Both the position numbers and the translations under genes were made by a program. Shown here piece after piece: positions 52,170 through 62,236 of a stretch of 64,000 nucleotides of DNA. Each line of letters begins with the position of its first letter. Position 1 is the stretch's first letter. The stretch covers positions 61,092 through 125,091 of the forward strand of contig JBEHWK010000001.1 of NCBI GenBank assembly GCA_040217795.1. Direction: 5' to 3'. Below the pieces are notes generated by a model. That model was not told the DNA's origin. It made no database searches and worked only from the letters and a program-made list of their open reading frames with translations. The stretch is from Clostridium_T sp040217795 (GTDB lineage: Bacteria > Bacillota > Clostridia > Clostridiales > Clostridiaceae).

Positions 52170-52904
52170 TCATGAACTTTTTAAAGTTATATATTTTAAT
52201 GGATCAACTTGTTCACCCTTTGAATCTATTACCTGGAACTGCAAATGTTCTCCTTCTTCCTTATTTGTAAGCCTTTTTGCAGTATCCCCTATTTTCCCTA
52301 TTGTGCTTCCCTGAGTGACATTATCATTTTTCTTTACCTTAATATTAGAATCCAGATTAGCATATTTTGTTCTGAATCCGTTTGCATGTTTTATGACAAC
52401 GTACCACCCGCTTAAATCTCCGTCTTCACTACCTATTTCATCTACAACCCCATCAGCAGCAGCTACAACGGCCGTACCTATCTTTCCGGCAATATCAATC
52501 CCTTTTATGCTTTCATACTTGCTTGCATCAACCTTTACCACAGATGTTCCATATGTGAATTTTCTCAATAATGTACCATCCAGCGGTTTTACAAATTTGA
52601 CACTGCCTGTAGATGAAACATCTTTAGTTTTGCCTGCAGAACTGTCAGCTGTTTCTGTTTTCGTCTTCTTGTCATTATTAACCTGATCTGCATTGTCAAT
52701 TGTAGTGCTTCCACCTGAGTTATTTATGTTTATAGGCAGGTTATCAGAATTTTCAGCTACAGGAGGATTTGTATTCTCCCTGGCCTTTCTTATTGATATT
52801 GCTGCTGCACTGGCAAGTACACATAAACATACAAAAAGAACTACATAAAAACTTTCCTTCCTTAATAATGCTTTTAACTTTTCCATTTTTCTTTGTTTAT
52901 CCAA
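52170..52904 (-). CDS. spoIIQ: SpoIIQ-type LytM (M23) protein with degenerate metal site
   Basis: The 244-residue protein has one N-terminal membrane span (about 18-40), a polar linker, and a LytM-fold domain. The normal metal ligands H-x3-D and HLH are changed: the first His position reads ESIKGIDIAG and the last motif reads EHLQFQV. It is therefore likely non-catalytic, as Bacillus SpoIIQ, and acts as a structural part of the channel between forespore and mother cell with SpoIIIAH. Start TTG 52904 has GGAGGTG six bases upstream. Confidence 0.88.
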   Translation of the reverse strand: MDKQRKMEKLKALLRKESFYVVLFVCLCVLASAAAISIRKARENTNPPVAENSDNLPININNSGGSTTIDNADQVNNDKKTKTETADSSAGKTKDVSSTGSVKFVKPLDGTLLRKFTYGTSVVKVDASKYESIKGIDIAGKIGTAVVAAADGVVDEIGSEDGDLSGWYVVIKHANGFRTKYANLDSNIKVKKNDNVTQGSTIGKIGDTAKRLTNKEEGEHLQFQVIDSKGEQVDPLKYITLKSS

Positions 52905-53110
52905 TATAAACACCTCCATTTGTTAGTCTGTCCTAAATTTATAAAATAATACATTTATTCCAGTAAATATTTTCCTACCTTTTTCTACATTTTTTTTAAA
53001 CGCAAAAAAAAGCAATCGTTTCTCATATAAGGCTCCGGCTTCAACTAATAGCTTGTTGAAACTTTAACTATAAGGAACCCTATAACATCCAGATTGCAAT
53101 TTCCCAAATC

Positions 53111-54157
53111 CTATCTGACAAATTTCAGTTCAGATATATTATTCAATTGTATTCCATTATAATAATGACTTAATATCTCATTATATTTCGCACCTTTTTC
53201 AGCCATTGCATTTGCTCCCCATTGGCTCATTCCGACTCCATGTCCATACCCTGAAGTTTCAATTACAACAGCTTTATTCGTAAATGAAATATTAAAATTA
53301 GCAGAATTCAACTCAAATACACTCCTGAATTGTGTTCCCTTTATTGAAGTATCCCCTATTTTTATTTCGTTTACGGACCCCCCCTGGTTCCTGCTGGATA
53401 TTTTTACTGAGTTCCTCAAATTTGAAATATTCAGGTTGGCACCTTTGAAATTACTGTTTATTTTGTTAATAAATTGTGCACTTGAAATTATAGTTTTTGA
53501 TTTATATTTAGGAGCTTCATCCTCACCCGGAGAAGATACAGACTTTAGATATGGCAATGATAAAGAAAAAACTGCTGAACAATCTTCAGTTTTGCCCCAA
53601 CTGGTAGAAAAAAACTGTGGATATAGAACTAATTCTCCATTATAAGTCAGTACTTCTCCCTTTGTAGAACTCACTGCTCTCTGAAGTTTATCCCAATAAT
53701 CCTGTGCTTTATTTTTATCCCAGCTGTTCATCCTATCCTTTTTATTCATATACACCTGACAATGCACTGAATCACATATATCTGCCCCCTCAGCCTTTTC
53801 ACAAGGATATATAAGACGTTTTACTGCATAGGTTCTTGCAACCACAGCCTGTGCCTTCAATGCTTCTTCATTGAAGGCTGCAGGCATTTCTCCTGAAATT
53901 ATGCCTAAAACATAATCCTCTAAATCCACTTTTACAATTTCTCCACTTTGAGAAATATATACTGAAATTTTTGAAAAATCCTTATTTTGAACCATTTTAA
54001 ATGTTTCATCATCCAGTTTAACAGAGATTTCTTCAACCTTCCCTGCAGTCTTCCCCAGTAAAATTACTAAACTTGAGATTACTATAAGGGCTAATACAGG
54101 TAAAAATAATATGCCCAGCTTTTTGATTTTCCCGATACTTATTTTTTTAAACTTCAT
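53111..54157 (-). CDS. spoIID: Stage II sporulation protein D, peptidoglycan hydrolase
   Basis: The 348-residue protein has an N-terminal membrane span (about 13-33) and the SpoIID domain with EDYVLGIISGEMPAAFNEEALKAQAVVARTYA (residues broken over about 81-112) and the C-terminal GYGHGVGMSQWGANAMAEKGA. SpoIID is a lytic transglycosylase that with SpoIIM and SpoIIP drives engulfment. The mother-cell sigma-E normally transcribes it; a CATATGTAT sequence upstream fits loosely. Confidence 0.96.
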   Translation of the reverse strand: MKFKKISIGKIKKLGILFLPVLALIVISSLVILLGKTAGKVEEISVKLDDETFKMVQNKDFSKISVYISQSGEIVKVDLEDYVLGIISGEMPAAFNEEALKAQAVVARTYAVKRLIYPCEKAEGADICDSVHCQVYMNKKDRMNSWDKNKAQDYWDKLQRAVSSTKGEVLTYNGELVLYPQFFSTSWGKTEDCSAVFSLSLPYLKSVSSPGEDEAPKYKSKTIISSAQFINKINSNFKGANLNISNLRNSVKISSRNQGGSVNEIKIGDTSIKGTQFRSVFELNSANFNISFTNKAVVIETSGYGHGVGMSQWGANAMAEKGAKYNEILSHYYNGIQLNNISELKFVR

Positions 54158-54186
54158 GATTCCTGCCTGTATATTGTTTTACATAA

Positions 54187-54218
54187 TATACATATGCCCG
54201 AACATATTATTTTATTCA
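54187..54218 (-). promoter_or_regulatory. Possible sigma-E-type promoter of spoIID
   Basis: On the minus strand GAATAAAA and GGGCATATGTAT are separated by about 12-14 bases, loosely like the sigma-E pattern (ATA ... CATACAAT). The call depends partly on the known sigma-E control of spoIID. Confidence 0.4.
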
Positions 54219-54241
54219 GATAATTTCGAATCTGAACATTT

Positions 54242-55504
54242 TTATACTTCTATCCTTTCAATGTCTGCCCCAATTTTTCTGAGCTTTTCCTCAATATTCA
54301 CATATCCCCTGTCTATATGATATACATCACTCACCTCTGTATATCCGTCTGCTGCTAATCCTGCCAGAATCAAAGCTGCACCAGCTCTTAGATCTGTTGC
54401 TTTCACTTCTGATCCGGTAAGTTTATCGACTCCTTCTATGATTGCAGTTCTTCCATCAATTTTAATGCTTGCTCCCATTCTGATCAATTCCTGCACATGC
54501 ATAAACCTGTTTTCAAAAACAGTTTCAGATATTATACTTGAACCTTTTATTAGTGTCAGCATACTCATCATCTGCGCCTGCATATCAGTAGGGAATCCCG
54601 GATACGGAAGAGTTTTAATATCCACAGGTTTTAATTCACAGGAACCATCCACCATAATCTTATCATCTGCAAGCACATCTACTTTTACTCCGCATTCCTT
54701 GAGCTTCTCTATTATAGGTCTAAGATGTTCTTCATTAACCCCGTTAATTGTTATTTTGCTTCGGGTTATGGCTGCTGCAGTCATAAATGTTCCAGCCTCT
54801 ATCCTGTCATATATAGGTTTATATACTGAAGGTTTTAAATCATCAACTCCATCTATGGTTACTTTCCCCTGACCTGCACCATAAATTTTAGCTCCCATAG
54901 AATTAAGAAAGTTTGCCAAATCCCAAATTTCCGGCTCTTCTGCTGCATTTTCTATAATAGTGGTTCCTTTTGCAAAAACTGCTGCCATCATTATATTCTC
55001 TGTTGCACCTACAGATGGAAAATCCAGATAGACCCGGTCTCCCTTTAGCTTGGCTGCCCTTGCCTCTACAAACCCATGTCCTATTGATATATCAGCTCCT
55101 AATGCTTTTAATCCTTTCAAATGAAGATCTATAGGTCTTGTGCCTATATTACAGCCTCCAGGATGAGACAGCTTTGAATAACCAAATTTAGTAAGCATGG
55201 GCCCCATTATAAGAAAAGATGCTCTCATTTTTTTCATAAGTTCACTATTTGCACTGTCAGGTTTAAGATTTTTAGTATCAATACTCAATTCTTTTTTTAA
55301 TTTATCCACCTCAACAAATGCGTTTAGTTCTTTTAAAACATCACATATCACAAATACATCTTCCAGTAAAGGAGCTTCTTTTATAATGTTTTTATCTCCA
55401 CATAAAATGCATGCTGCTATGATAGGGAGAACAGAGTTTTTTGCAGAACTTATATCAACTTCACCTCTTAATGTTTTCCCGCCTTTTACTCTTATTTTTT
55501 CCAT
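54242..55504 (-). CDS. murA: UDP-N-acetylglucosamine 1-carboxyvinyltransferase
   Basis: The 420-residue enzyme transfers enolpyruvate from PEP to UDP-GlcNAc, the first committed step of peptidoglycan synthesis. The active-site Cys (about 118) is present in HPGGCNIGTRPIDLH, so it should be fosfomycin sensitive. N-terminal KNSVLPIIAACIL and C-terminal DLRAGAALILAGLAADG are typical. ATG 55504 has GGAGG five bases upstream. Order ywmB, murA, spoIID is conserved with Bacillus. Confidence 0.96.
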   Translation of the reverse strand: MEKIRVKGGKTLRGEVDISSAKNSVLPIIAACILCGDKNIIKEAPLLEDVFVICDVLKELNAFVEVDKLKKELSIDTKNLKPDSANSELMKKMRASFLIMGPMLTKFGYSKLSHPGGCNIGTRPIDLHLKGLKALGADISIGHGFVEARAAKLKGDRVYLDFPSVGATENIMMAAVFAKGTTIIENAAEEPEIWDLANFLNSMGAKIYGAGQGKVTIDGVDDLKPSVYKPIYDRIEAGTFMTAAAITRSKITINGVNEEHLRPIIEKLKECGVKVDVLADDKIMVDGSCELKPVDIKTLPYPGFPTDMQAQMMSMLTLIKGSSIISETVFENRFMHVQELIRMGASIKIDGRTAIIEGVDKLTGSEVKATDLRAGAALILAGLAADGYTEVSDVYHIDRGYVNIEEKLRKIGADIERIEV

Positions 55505-55765
55505 ATTATCCTCCATAAATTATTGTTTCAGGGTTTTAATTTTCATATAGGGTTCCAACTGCAATTATCAACTTATATGCATAATTCAAAATTCTAAAAT
55601 ATTCTGTCCTAAAAACTCCAGAAGTCTAACCTATTTAGCAGTGAAGCTTTCTACCATAATGCAAGAATTTCTTCAATTATACCCAACATCCGAAAATCTC
55701 CTGGTTTTGCGACTTTCGAACTAGTATAAGTTAAGTTCAGTAAAGAGGTCCTATATTTAACCCTC

Positions 55766-56419
55766 TTAATATGTTGATATTATTATTGGTTCACCAATAA
55801 TAATGTAGGATTTTTTTTCATATGTGCAAATAGCGAAGTTTATTGTATTATTTCCTGATTCTGCTTTCCCTGTAAACCCATTGCTGAGTTTCAATAATGA
55901 ATACTTTTCAATTCCCAAGGATTTAAGTTCATTGATCAATGTTTCCCTTAAATTATCTTCTATTTCTATTCTTCCCTTAATCTCTTGAAAATATCTTAAT
56001 TCATATGCTTTTTCCTTTAGGAGATAGTTTATATATTTTTTAACAGCTTCTAAGTTTTCCTTTTTATTCTTAGTTGAATATACTATTCTGAAGCTGACTG
56101 GAGATTCATTATATATCTCGACTCCCATATTAAAATTATTTCCGACACCTTTTATTTCATCAGAATTCTCCCTCTGCTCACTTTTATAACTACCTTCAAA
56201 GTTCTCAGGGATATTTTCAATCATATATTTACCAAAATTCTTATAATTCTCTATGCTCTTCCCTTCTATTATCAATGTAAGTTCTATATCCTCATGTCTT
56301 TCCAAAAATTTTTTCTGCAGATTTTCATATCCTCGGCATCTTAGATTGCATAAATTTAAAAATGTTAAAAGTATAACGAAAAATAGTACAAAAAACTTAA
56401 TTTTTTTATAATACATCAT
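55766..56419 (-). CDS. YwmB-family protein (TATA-box-binding-like fold)
   Basis: The protein of about 217 residues has an N-terminal membrane span or signal sequence (about 8-28) and an exported domain without Cys clusters. Position between atpC and murA, size and pattern agree with YwmB (DUF1779). Function is unknown. The start has GGTGAGGG four to seven bases before two adjacent ATGs (56419, 56416). Confidence 0.75.
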   Translation of the reverse strand: MMYYKKIKFFVLFFVILLTFLNLCNLRCRGYENLQKKFLERHEDIELTLIIEGKSIENYKNFGKYMIENIPENFEGSYKSEQRENSDEIKGVGNNFNMGVEIYNESPVSFRIVYSTKNKKENLEAVKKYINYLLKEKAYELRYFQEIKGRIEIEDNLRETLINELKSLGIEKYSLLKLSNGFTGKAESGNNTINFAICTYEKKSYIIIGEPIIISTY

Positions 56420-56531
56420 AATACCCTCACCTTTCCTTTTAATTATGGCCAAGGGTATAAGGATGTATTCAACTTATTATATATAATAGTATAAATATTA
56501 ATTATCTGTGATTCATTTCTAAAATTCAATA

Positions 56532-56568
56532 ACAAAAAAAACGCCGGAGATATTTTCTCTCCGACGTT
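56532..56568 (-). terminator. Terminator of the ATP synthase operon
   Basis: On the minus strand AACGTCGGAGA / TCTCCGGCGTT is followed by TTTTTTTG, 80 bases behind atpC. Confidence 0.9.
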
Positions 56569-56650
56569 TGATATAACTTTACTGAAACCCAATTCACCAG
56601 GCTCCATCTGTAATTGTACCTTTAAATACTGATTTTTATTTTTTCAAAAG

Positions 56651-57049
56651 CTATTGTTTAAGACTTAATCTTATAATAGCTCTTTGCAATGACATTTCTG
56701 CCCTCTCTTTGTCAAAATTGCTGCCGTCGCCTAATCTTGACTCTGCTCTTTCCTTTGCCTTTTCAGCTCTTGCAATATCTATTTCTTCAGGCCACTCTGC
56801 TGAATCACAGCAAAAAGTGAGTTCATTATCTTCGAATGAAGCAACACCTTCTGAAGTAAATAGGATTTTTTCAGCTCCTGATGCATCATAAAATACAGTT
56901 TTGCTCGGAACAGTGATAACTACAATAGGAGCGTGGCCAGCATAGAAATCTAACCCTCCCATAGCAGTAGTTATAAGAGTTCTTGAGGCTTCTCCTTCAT
57001 ACACGACTCTATCAGGAGTTAATATTTTTAAAGTGTAATTCTTCGCCAT
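56651..57049 (-). CDS. atpC: ATP synthase epsilon subunit
   Basis: The 132-residue protein has the N-terminal beta-sandwich (KILTPDRVVYEGEA, GGLDFYAGHAPIV) and the C-terminal helical hairpin with the inhibitory helices (ERAEMSLQRAIIRLS). It is part of the central rotor stalk. It is the last gene of the operon. Confidence 0.97.
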   Translation of the reverse strand: MAKNYTLKILTPDRVVYEGEASRTLITTAMGGLDFYAGHAPIVVITVPSKTVFYDASGAEKILFTSEGVASFEDNELTFCCDSAEWPEEIDIARAEKAKERAESRLGDGSNFDKERAEMSLQRAIIRLSLKQ

Positions 57050-57074
57050 AGTGCTTCGCCCCTCTTACAGACGG

Positions 57075-58472
57075 CTATTTATTAGCCATGTCCTTAGCCT
57101 TTTGAACTGCTTCTTCTATTGTTCCTACAAATAAAAATGCAGATTCAGGAATGTCATCGTGCTTTCCATCTAGAATTTCATTAAATGCTCTTATTGTTTC
57201 AGCTACAGGAACATATTTACCCTGCATGCCTGTAAATTGTTCAGCAACAGTAAATGGCTGAGAAAGGAATCTTTGAACCTTTCTTGCTCTTGAAACAATA
57301 ACTTTATCATCTTCTGAAAGTTCATCAATTCCAAGGATTGCAATGATATCCTGCAGTTCTTTATATCTTTCAAGGATATGCTTAACCTTTGTTGCTGTTT
57401 CATAATGTTCTTTTCCAACAATTCTTGGATCAAGAATTCTTGATGTAGAATCCAATGGATCAACAGCAGGATAAATTCCCAACTCGGATATACTTCTTGA
57501 AAGAACTGTTGTTGCATCCAAGTGAGTAAATGTTGTAGCTGGTGCAGGGTCTGTCAAGTCATCCGCAGGAACATATACTGCCTGAACAGATGTTATGGAT
57601 CCGCTCTTGGTTGAAGTTATTCTTTCCTGTAGAGCTCCCATTTCAGTCGCAAGTGTAGGCTGATATCCAACTGCAGAAGGAATTCTTCCAAGTAAAGCTG
57701 ATACTTCTGAACCAGCTTGAGTGAACCTGAATATGTTATCTATGAACAGCAATACATCCTGACCTTGATCCCTGAAGTATTCTGCCATTGTAAGACCTGT
57801 TAAGGCAACTCTCATTCTTGCACCTGGTGGTTCGTTCATCTGTCCGAATACCAATGCAGTTTTATTTATAACCCCTGAGTCTTTCATTTCATGATAAAGG
57901 TCATTACCTTCTCTTGATCTTTCACCTACTCCTGTGAATACGGAAAGCCCTCCGTGTTGTTTCGCTATATTGTTGATAAGCTCCTGGATAAGAACTGTCT
58001 TACCAACTCCAGCTCCTCCGAAAAGCCCGATCTTACCACCCTTTTGATAAGGAGCGATAAGATCTATTACCTTTATTCCTGTTTCAAACATTTCCGGCTC
58101 AACAGATTGTTCCTGGAATGTAGGAGCTGGTCTATGAATTGGGTATGAATTTTCAACCGCAATCGCCTCTCCATTATCTATTGTTTTACCTAAAACATTG
58201 AACAATCTTCCTAAAACATTTTCCCCTACAGGAACATTTATAGGTTTCCCAGTATCATAAGCATCCATGCCTCTTCTTAAACCTTCTGTAGCTTCCAATG
58301 CAATAGCTCTTACGATATCATCCCCTGTATGTTGTTCGACTTCTGCTATTACCTTACGATCCCCATCAACAATTTCAATTGCATTATAGATGTTCGGAAG
58401 GGCATCATTATCGAATTTTATATCTATTACAGGTCCAATTACCTGAACTACTTTTCCGATAATACCAGGCAT
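57075..58472 (-). CDS. atpD: ATP synthase beta subunit
   Basis: The 465-residue catalytic subunit has Walker A GGAGVGKT (about 152-159), the catalytic Glu in GERSREGNDLY, Walker B DVLLFIDNIFRF and the DELSEED motif (GIDELSEDDKVIV). ATG 58472 is preceded by AAGGAGG at seven bases; the codon before it (GTG) lies closer. Confidence 0.98.
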   Translation of the reverse strand: MPGIIGKVVQVIGPVIDIKFDNDALPNIYNAIEIVDGDRKVIAEVEQHTGDDIVRAIALEATEGLRRGMDAYDTGKPINVPVGENVLGRLFNVLGKTIDNGEAIAVENSYPIHRPAPTFQEQSVEPEMFETGIKVIDLIAPYQKGGKIGLFGGAGVGKTVLIQELINNIAKQHGGLSVFTGVGERSREGNDLYHEMKDSGVINKTALVFGQMNEPPGARMRVALTGLTMAEYFRDQGQDVLLFIDNIFRFTQAGSEVSALLGRIPSAVGYQPTLATEMGALQERITSTKSGSITSVQAVYVPADDLTDPAPATTFTHLDATTVLSRSISELGIYPAVDPLDSTSRILDPRIVGKEHYETATKVKHILERYKELQDIIAILGIDELSEDDKVIVSRARKVQRFLSQPFTVAEQFTGMQGKYVPVAETIRAFNEILDGKHDDIPESAFLFVGTIEEAVQKAKDMANK

Positions 58473-58487
58473 CACATTACCTCCTTA

Positions 58488-59336
58488 CTATTTTAGCGCA
58501 TCAGCTCCGCCCACTATCTCAGATATTTCCTGAGTTATAGCAGCCTGTCTGATCCTGTTATATTTTGTGTTTAATGCTTCTAACAAATCATTTGCATTAG
58601 TAGTTGCTCCATCCATTGCAGTCATTCTGGAGCTTTGTTCACTTGCCTTTGAACTGATCATGCAATTCAGAATCAAAGTCTTTAAATAAACTTCTAAAGT
58701 CCCTTCTAAAGCTTCATTAACACCAGGTTCTTTAATTAAAGTCCGATTTCCGTTAAAATTTTTCTCCAAGGGAAGAAGTTTTACGCTTTTTATTTCCTGT
58801 TTTACAGGAGATAAAAAGTCAGTATACACCATTCTGATTTCAGACACTTTACCTTCCTCATAAAGCTTAATAGCCGTGTTATATACTATTTTAGCTTCTT
58901 TACTTGTGGGAACATCCGGGATCTCAACATACTCTGCAACAGTTTCATAGCTGAATCTTCTTAAATAATTCAAGCCTTTCTGTCCTATTACAATAACCTT
59001 CACATCGCTTTCCTTTGATGCTTCCGCATTAAAGAAATTCACGACATTAGCGTTGTATCCCCCGCATAAACCTCCGTCTGAAGACATAAGGATATACAAT
59101 ATTGCCCCTTCACCTTTAGGATTAAAATATATATGGCTATTCATATCCTCTAATGAACCTACCAATCTATCTTTCAACTTCACTACTGAATTAAAGTAAA
59201 TGTTATTAACAGAAAGCTGGTTTCTCGTTTTTCTGAGTTTAGAAGTGGCAACAACTCCCATGGCTTTTGTTATTTTTCTTGTGTTGCTGACAGACTTAAT
59301 TCTTCTTTTTATTACTATAAGTCCTGCTCCTGCCAT
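58488..59336 (-). CDS. atpG: ATP synthase gamma subunit
   Basis: The 282-residue rotor shaft has the N-terminal IKRRIKSVSNTRKITKAMGVVATSKLRK (broken over about 9-36), the Rossmann-like middle (SDGGLCGGYNANVV) and the C-terminal helix SEQSSRMTAMDGATTNANDLL. AGGAGGTGG precedes the ATG. Confidence 0.97.
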   Translation of the reverse strand: MAGAGLIVIKRRIKSVSNTRKITKAMGVVATSKLRKTRNQLSVNNIYFNSVVKLKDRLVGSLEDMNSHIYFNPKGEGAILYILMSSDGGLCGGYNANVVNFFNAEASKESDVKVIVIGQKGLNYLRRFSYETVAEYVEIPDVPTSKEAKIVYNTAIKLYEEGKVSEIRMVYTDFLSPVKQEIKSVKLLPLEKNFNGNRTLIKEPGVNEALEGTLEVYLKTLILNCMISSKASEQSSRMTAMDGATTNANDLLEALNTKYNRIRQAAITQEISEIVGGADALK

Positions 59337-59373
59337 ATGTCCACCTCCTAAAAGATGGCATAGCTTTTAAAAG

Positions 59374-60888
59374 CTATGCTTCTTGTAAGAATATCTTCTT
59401 AAATTCAACAATAGCTGCATCTAATTGAGATTTTACTTCGTCATCAAGCACTTTTCTCTCAACTATGGCTTTTCCTACTTCTCTGTGATGAGTATACATG
59501 AATTCTAAGAATTGTTTCTCAAATTTAGTTATATCATTAACTTTTATGTCTGATAAGAAATCATTTACTGCTGCATAAAGTATCATTATCTGATCCTGTA
59601 CATGCATTGGTGAGTATTGATCCTGCTTAAGAACCTCAACCAGTCTCTTTCCTTTTTCAAGTCTCATTTTTGAATCTCTGTCAAGATCTGATCCGAATTG
59701 TGCAAATGCTGCCAATTCTCTGTATTGAGCCAAGTCAAGTCTTAAAGTACTTGAAACTTGCTTCATTGCCTTGATTTGTGCATTACCACCAACTCTTGAT
59801 ACAGATATACCTGCATTTACTGCTGGTCTTTGTCCTGAATAGAATAACTCTGATTCAAGGAATATCTGTCCGTCTGTAATTGAAATTACGTTAGTAGGAA
59901 TGTACGCAGTAACATCTCCTGCCAAAGTTTCTATAATAGGAAGGGCTGTGATTGAACCTCCTCCAAGTTCTTTAGATAGTTTTGCAGCTCTTTCAAGAAG
60001 TCTGGAATGTATGTAGAATACATCTCCAGGGTATGCTTCTCTGCCTGGTGGTCTTCTAAGCAATAGTGACATTGTTCTGTAGGCAACAGCGTGCTTGGAT
60101 AAATCATCATAAACTATAAGAACATCTTTTCCTTTATGCATGAAATATTCCCCGATAGAACATCCTGCGTAAGGTGCAAGATATTGAAGCGGAGCTGAAT
60201 CTGCAGCTGTAGATGCAACTACAAGTGTATAATCCATAGCATTCATTTCTGTCAAAGTATTAACTATATGCGCAACAGTTGACTGTTTTTGTCCTATTGC
60301 AACGTAAATACAGATAACATCCTTACCCTTTTGATTTATTATAGCATCCAATGCTATTGCAGTTTTACCTGTCTGTCTGTCCCCGATTATAAGTTCTCTT
60401 TGACCTCTTCCAACCGGAATCATGGAGTCAATAGCTTTTAATCCTGTTTGTAAAGGTTCATTAACTGAACTTCTGTCTATGATGCTTGGTGCCGGCTCTT
60501 CAATGGCTCTGTATCCATCATTTAAGATTGGACCTTTCCCGTCGATAGACTCCCCTAAAGAGTTTACAACTCTTCCTATTAATGCATCTCCTACAGGTAC
60601 TTCAACAATTTTTCCTGTTCTTTTTACTATATCGCCTTCTTTTATTCCCTCTTCAGATCCTAAAAGAACGCAGCCAACGTTGTCCTGCTCAAGGTTTAAT
60701 GCCATTCCGAATACATTATTGGGAAACTCTAAAAGTTCACCATACATACAATCATCAAGGCCGTAAACTCTAGCAACACCGTCACCTATTTGGATAATAG
60801 TACCAGAATCTTCAGTTTTTATATGTTTTTCATACTTCTCTATTTCACTTTTAATAATAGAAGTAATTTCTTCTGGTCTGATGTTCAT
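59374..60888 (-). CDS. atpA: ATP synthase alpha subunit
   Basis: The 504-residue noncatalytic nucleotide-binding subunit has Walker A GDRQTGKTA (about 169-177), VGRGQRELIIG before it, and the signature PAVNAGISVSRVGG. It alternates with beta in the F1 head. Confidence 0.98.
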   Translation of the reverse strand: MNIRPEEITSIIKSEIEKYEKHIKTEDSGTIIQIGDGVARVYGLDDCMYGELLEFPNNVFGMALNLEQDNVGCVLLGSEEGIKEGDIVKRTGKIVEVPVGDALIGRVVNSLGESIDGKGPILNDGYRAIEEPAPSIIDRSSVNEPLQTGLKAIDSMIPVGRGQRELIIGDRQTGKTAIALDAIINQKGKDVICIYVAIGQKQSTVAHIVNTLTEMNAMDYTLVVASTAADSAPLQYLAPYAGCSIGEYFMHKGKDVLIVYDDLSKHAVAYRTMSLLLRRPPGREAYPGDVFYIHSRLLERAAKLSKELGGGSITALPIIETLAGDVTAYIPTNVISITDGQIFLESELFYSGQRPAVNAGISVSRVGGNAQIKAMKQVSSTLRLDLAQYRELAAFAQFGSDLDRDSKMRLEKGKRLVEVLKQDQYSPMHVQDQIMILYAAVNDFLSDIKVNDITKFEKQFLEFMYTHHREVGKAIVERKVLDDEVKSQLDAAIVEFKKIFLQEA

Positions 60889-60898
60889 AGATTCACCC

Positions 60899-61438
60899 CT
60901 ATTCTCTCTTAAGCATAAGAGCCTTCATTTCGTCGAGTTTGGATCTGACTGTTCCATCAATTACATCATTTCCTACTCTTACATATACTCCTCCGAGAAT
61001 GCTCTTATTTATTTCTTCTTGAAGGATTACCTTTTTATCATATTTATTTTCTAACTTTTCTTTAAGCAAGTTATATTGCTTTCTATCCAAAGGAATAACA
61101 GTCTGTACAGTAGCCAAAAGTGTGTTGTTTCTTTCCAGGTGGATTTTTTCCATCTGCTCCAGCTTTTCCTTAAGATATAAAATTCTGTCTTTTTCTATTA
61201 ATATCAGCAGGAAAGATAGAAGGTCATTATCAACCTTTCCTTTAAAAATATTAGTAAAGAGCGTTTTTTTCTTTGAAGTGCTTATTTGCGGATGTTTAAT
61301 TACTTCTACAAAGTCATTATTTTCATAAACATATTTGCAGATTTGTCTTAAGTCTCCTAAATATTCTTCAACTTTTCCATTCTCTTCAGCTATTTGATAA
61401 AGAGCCAGAGCATATCTCCTGTCTAAGTATTCATACAT
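60899..61438 (-). CDS. atpH: ATP synthase delta subunit
   Basis: The 179-residue peripheral stalk subunit shows YALALYQIAEENGKVEEYLGDL at the start and LGGVYVRVGNDVIDGTVRSKLDEM at the end, both typical of F1 delta. It joins the b subunits to the F1 head. The start is two bases from the end of atpF. Confidence 0.96.
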   Translation of the reverse strand: MYEYLDRRYALALYQIAEENGKVEEYLGDLRQICKYVYENNDFVEVIKHPQISTSKKKTLFTNIFKGKVDNDLLSFLLILIEKDRILYLKEKLEQMEKIHLERNNTLLATVQTVIPLDRKQYNLLKEKLENKYDKKVILQEEINKSILGGVYVRVGNDVIDGTVRSKLDEMKALMLKRE

Positions 61439-61440
61439 AA

Positions 61441-61920
61441 TTAAATACCTACCTTAGCTATAAAATCATTGATAAGTCTTTTATGTTTTTCCTCGTCAAT
61501 GCTTTCACCCAGAGCTTTTTCAGAAAGCATAACAGCTAAATCTACAACTTGTTTTTTAATTTCAGCTTCTGCCTTTTGTTTTTCTCTTTCCACTTCAACC
61601 CTTGCTCTTTCCATTATGGTACCAGCTTCTTTATTGGCTTCCTGAACAATTTCATTATATACTTTATCAGCTTTTTTCTTATAAGACTCAGTAATTCCTT
61701 TTCCTTCATCCCTTGCTGATTTTAAAATTCTTTCATTTTCAACTTTGAACAATCTTGCTTTTTCAAGATCTTCATCTGCTTTTTCCATCTTGTCTTCAAT
61801 TTCATCTTTTCTTTCTTGAATTATATTCCTAACTTTATCAAAAAAGAAATGTTTCAGAATTAAAAGTAAAAATATAAAGTTTATTATAGTTCCTACTATC
61901 GTTGAAACATTTATATCCAT
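61441..61920 (-). CDS. atpF: ATP synthase b subunit
   Basis: The 159-residue protein has one N-terminal membrane span (about 8-26) and a long charged coiled coil (about 30-155). It is the stator arm that holds F1 against Fo. It is encoded directly before atpH. Confidence 0.96.
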   Translation of the reverse strand: MDINVSTIVGTIINFIFLLLILKHFFFDKVRNIIQERKDEIEDKMEKADEDLEKARLFKVENERILKSARDEGKGITESYKKKADKVYNEIVQEANKEAGTIMERARVEVEREKQKAEAEIKKQVVDLAVMLSEKALGESIDEEKHKRLINDFIAKVGI

Positions 61921-61977
61921 ATCTTAGCCCATGCCTCCCTTCTGGAGTCAGTAATTTTATTTATTTTGTATCACTTA

Positions 61978-62214
61978 CTATTTTACTCCAACGAATATTA
62001 AGATTAATGAAACTAACAGACCATAAAGTGCTGTAGTTTCTGCAAGAGCACAACCTATAAACATAGTAGTAGTAAGCTTACCACTTAATTCAGGTTGTCT
62101 TGAAATACCTTCGATTGTTTTTCCTGTAGCTATACCTATACCTACTCCTGCTCCAATACCTGCTATTGCAGCTATACCTGCACCTAATGCTCTCATTGCT
62201 ATTGCTGTTTCCAT
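61978..62214 (-). CDS. atpE: ATP synthase c subunit
   Basis: The 78-residue proteolipid has two membrane helices joined by the polar loop RQPE and the ion-binding Glu in ALAETTALYG. At the place where Na+-type c subunits carry Gln in GVGQGYAAGK, this one has Ile (GVGIGIATGK), which favours H+ coupling; the ETT..Y part is shared with Na+ types. Ion specificity is inferred only. Confidence 0.96.
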   Translation of the reverse strand: METAIAMRALGAGIAAIAGIGAGVGIGIATGKTIEGISRQPELSGKLTTTMFIGCALAETTALYGLLVSLILIFVGVK

Positions 62215-62236
62215 TTTAAAATCCTCCTTCTAATAA

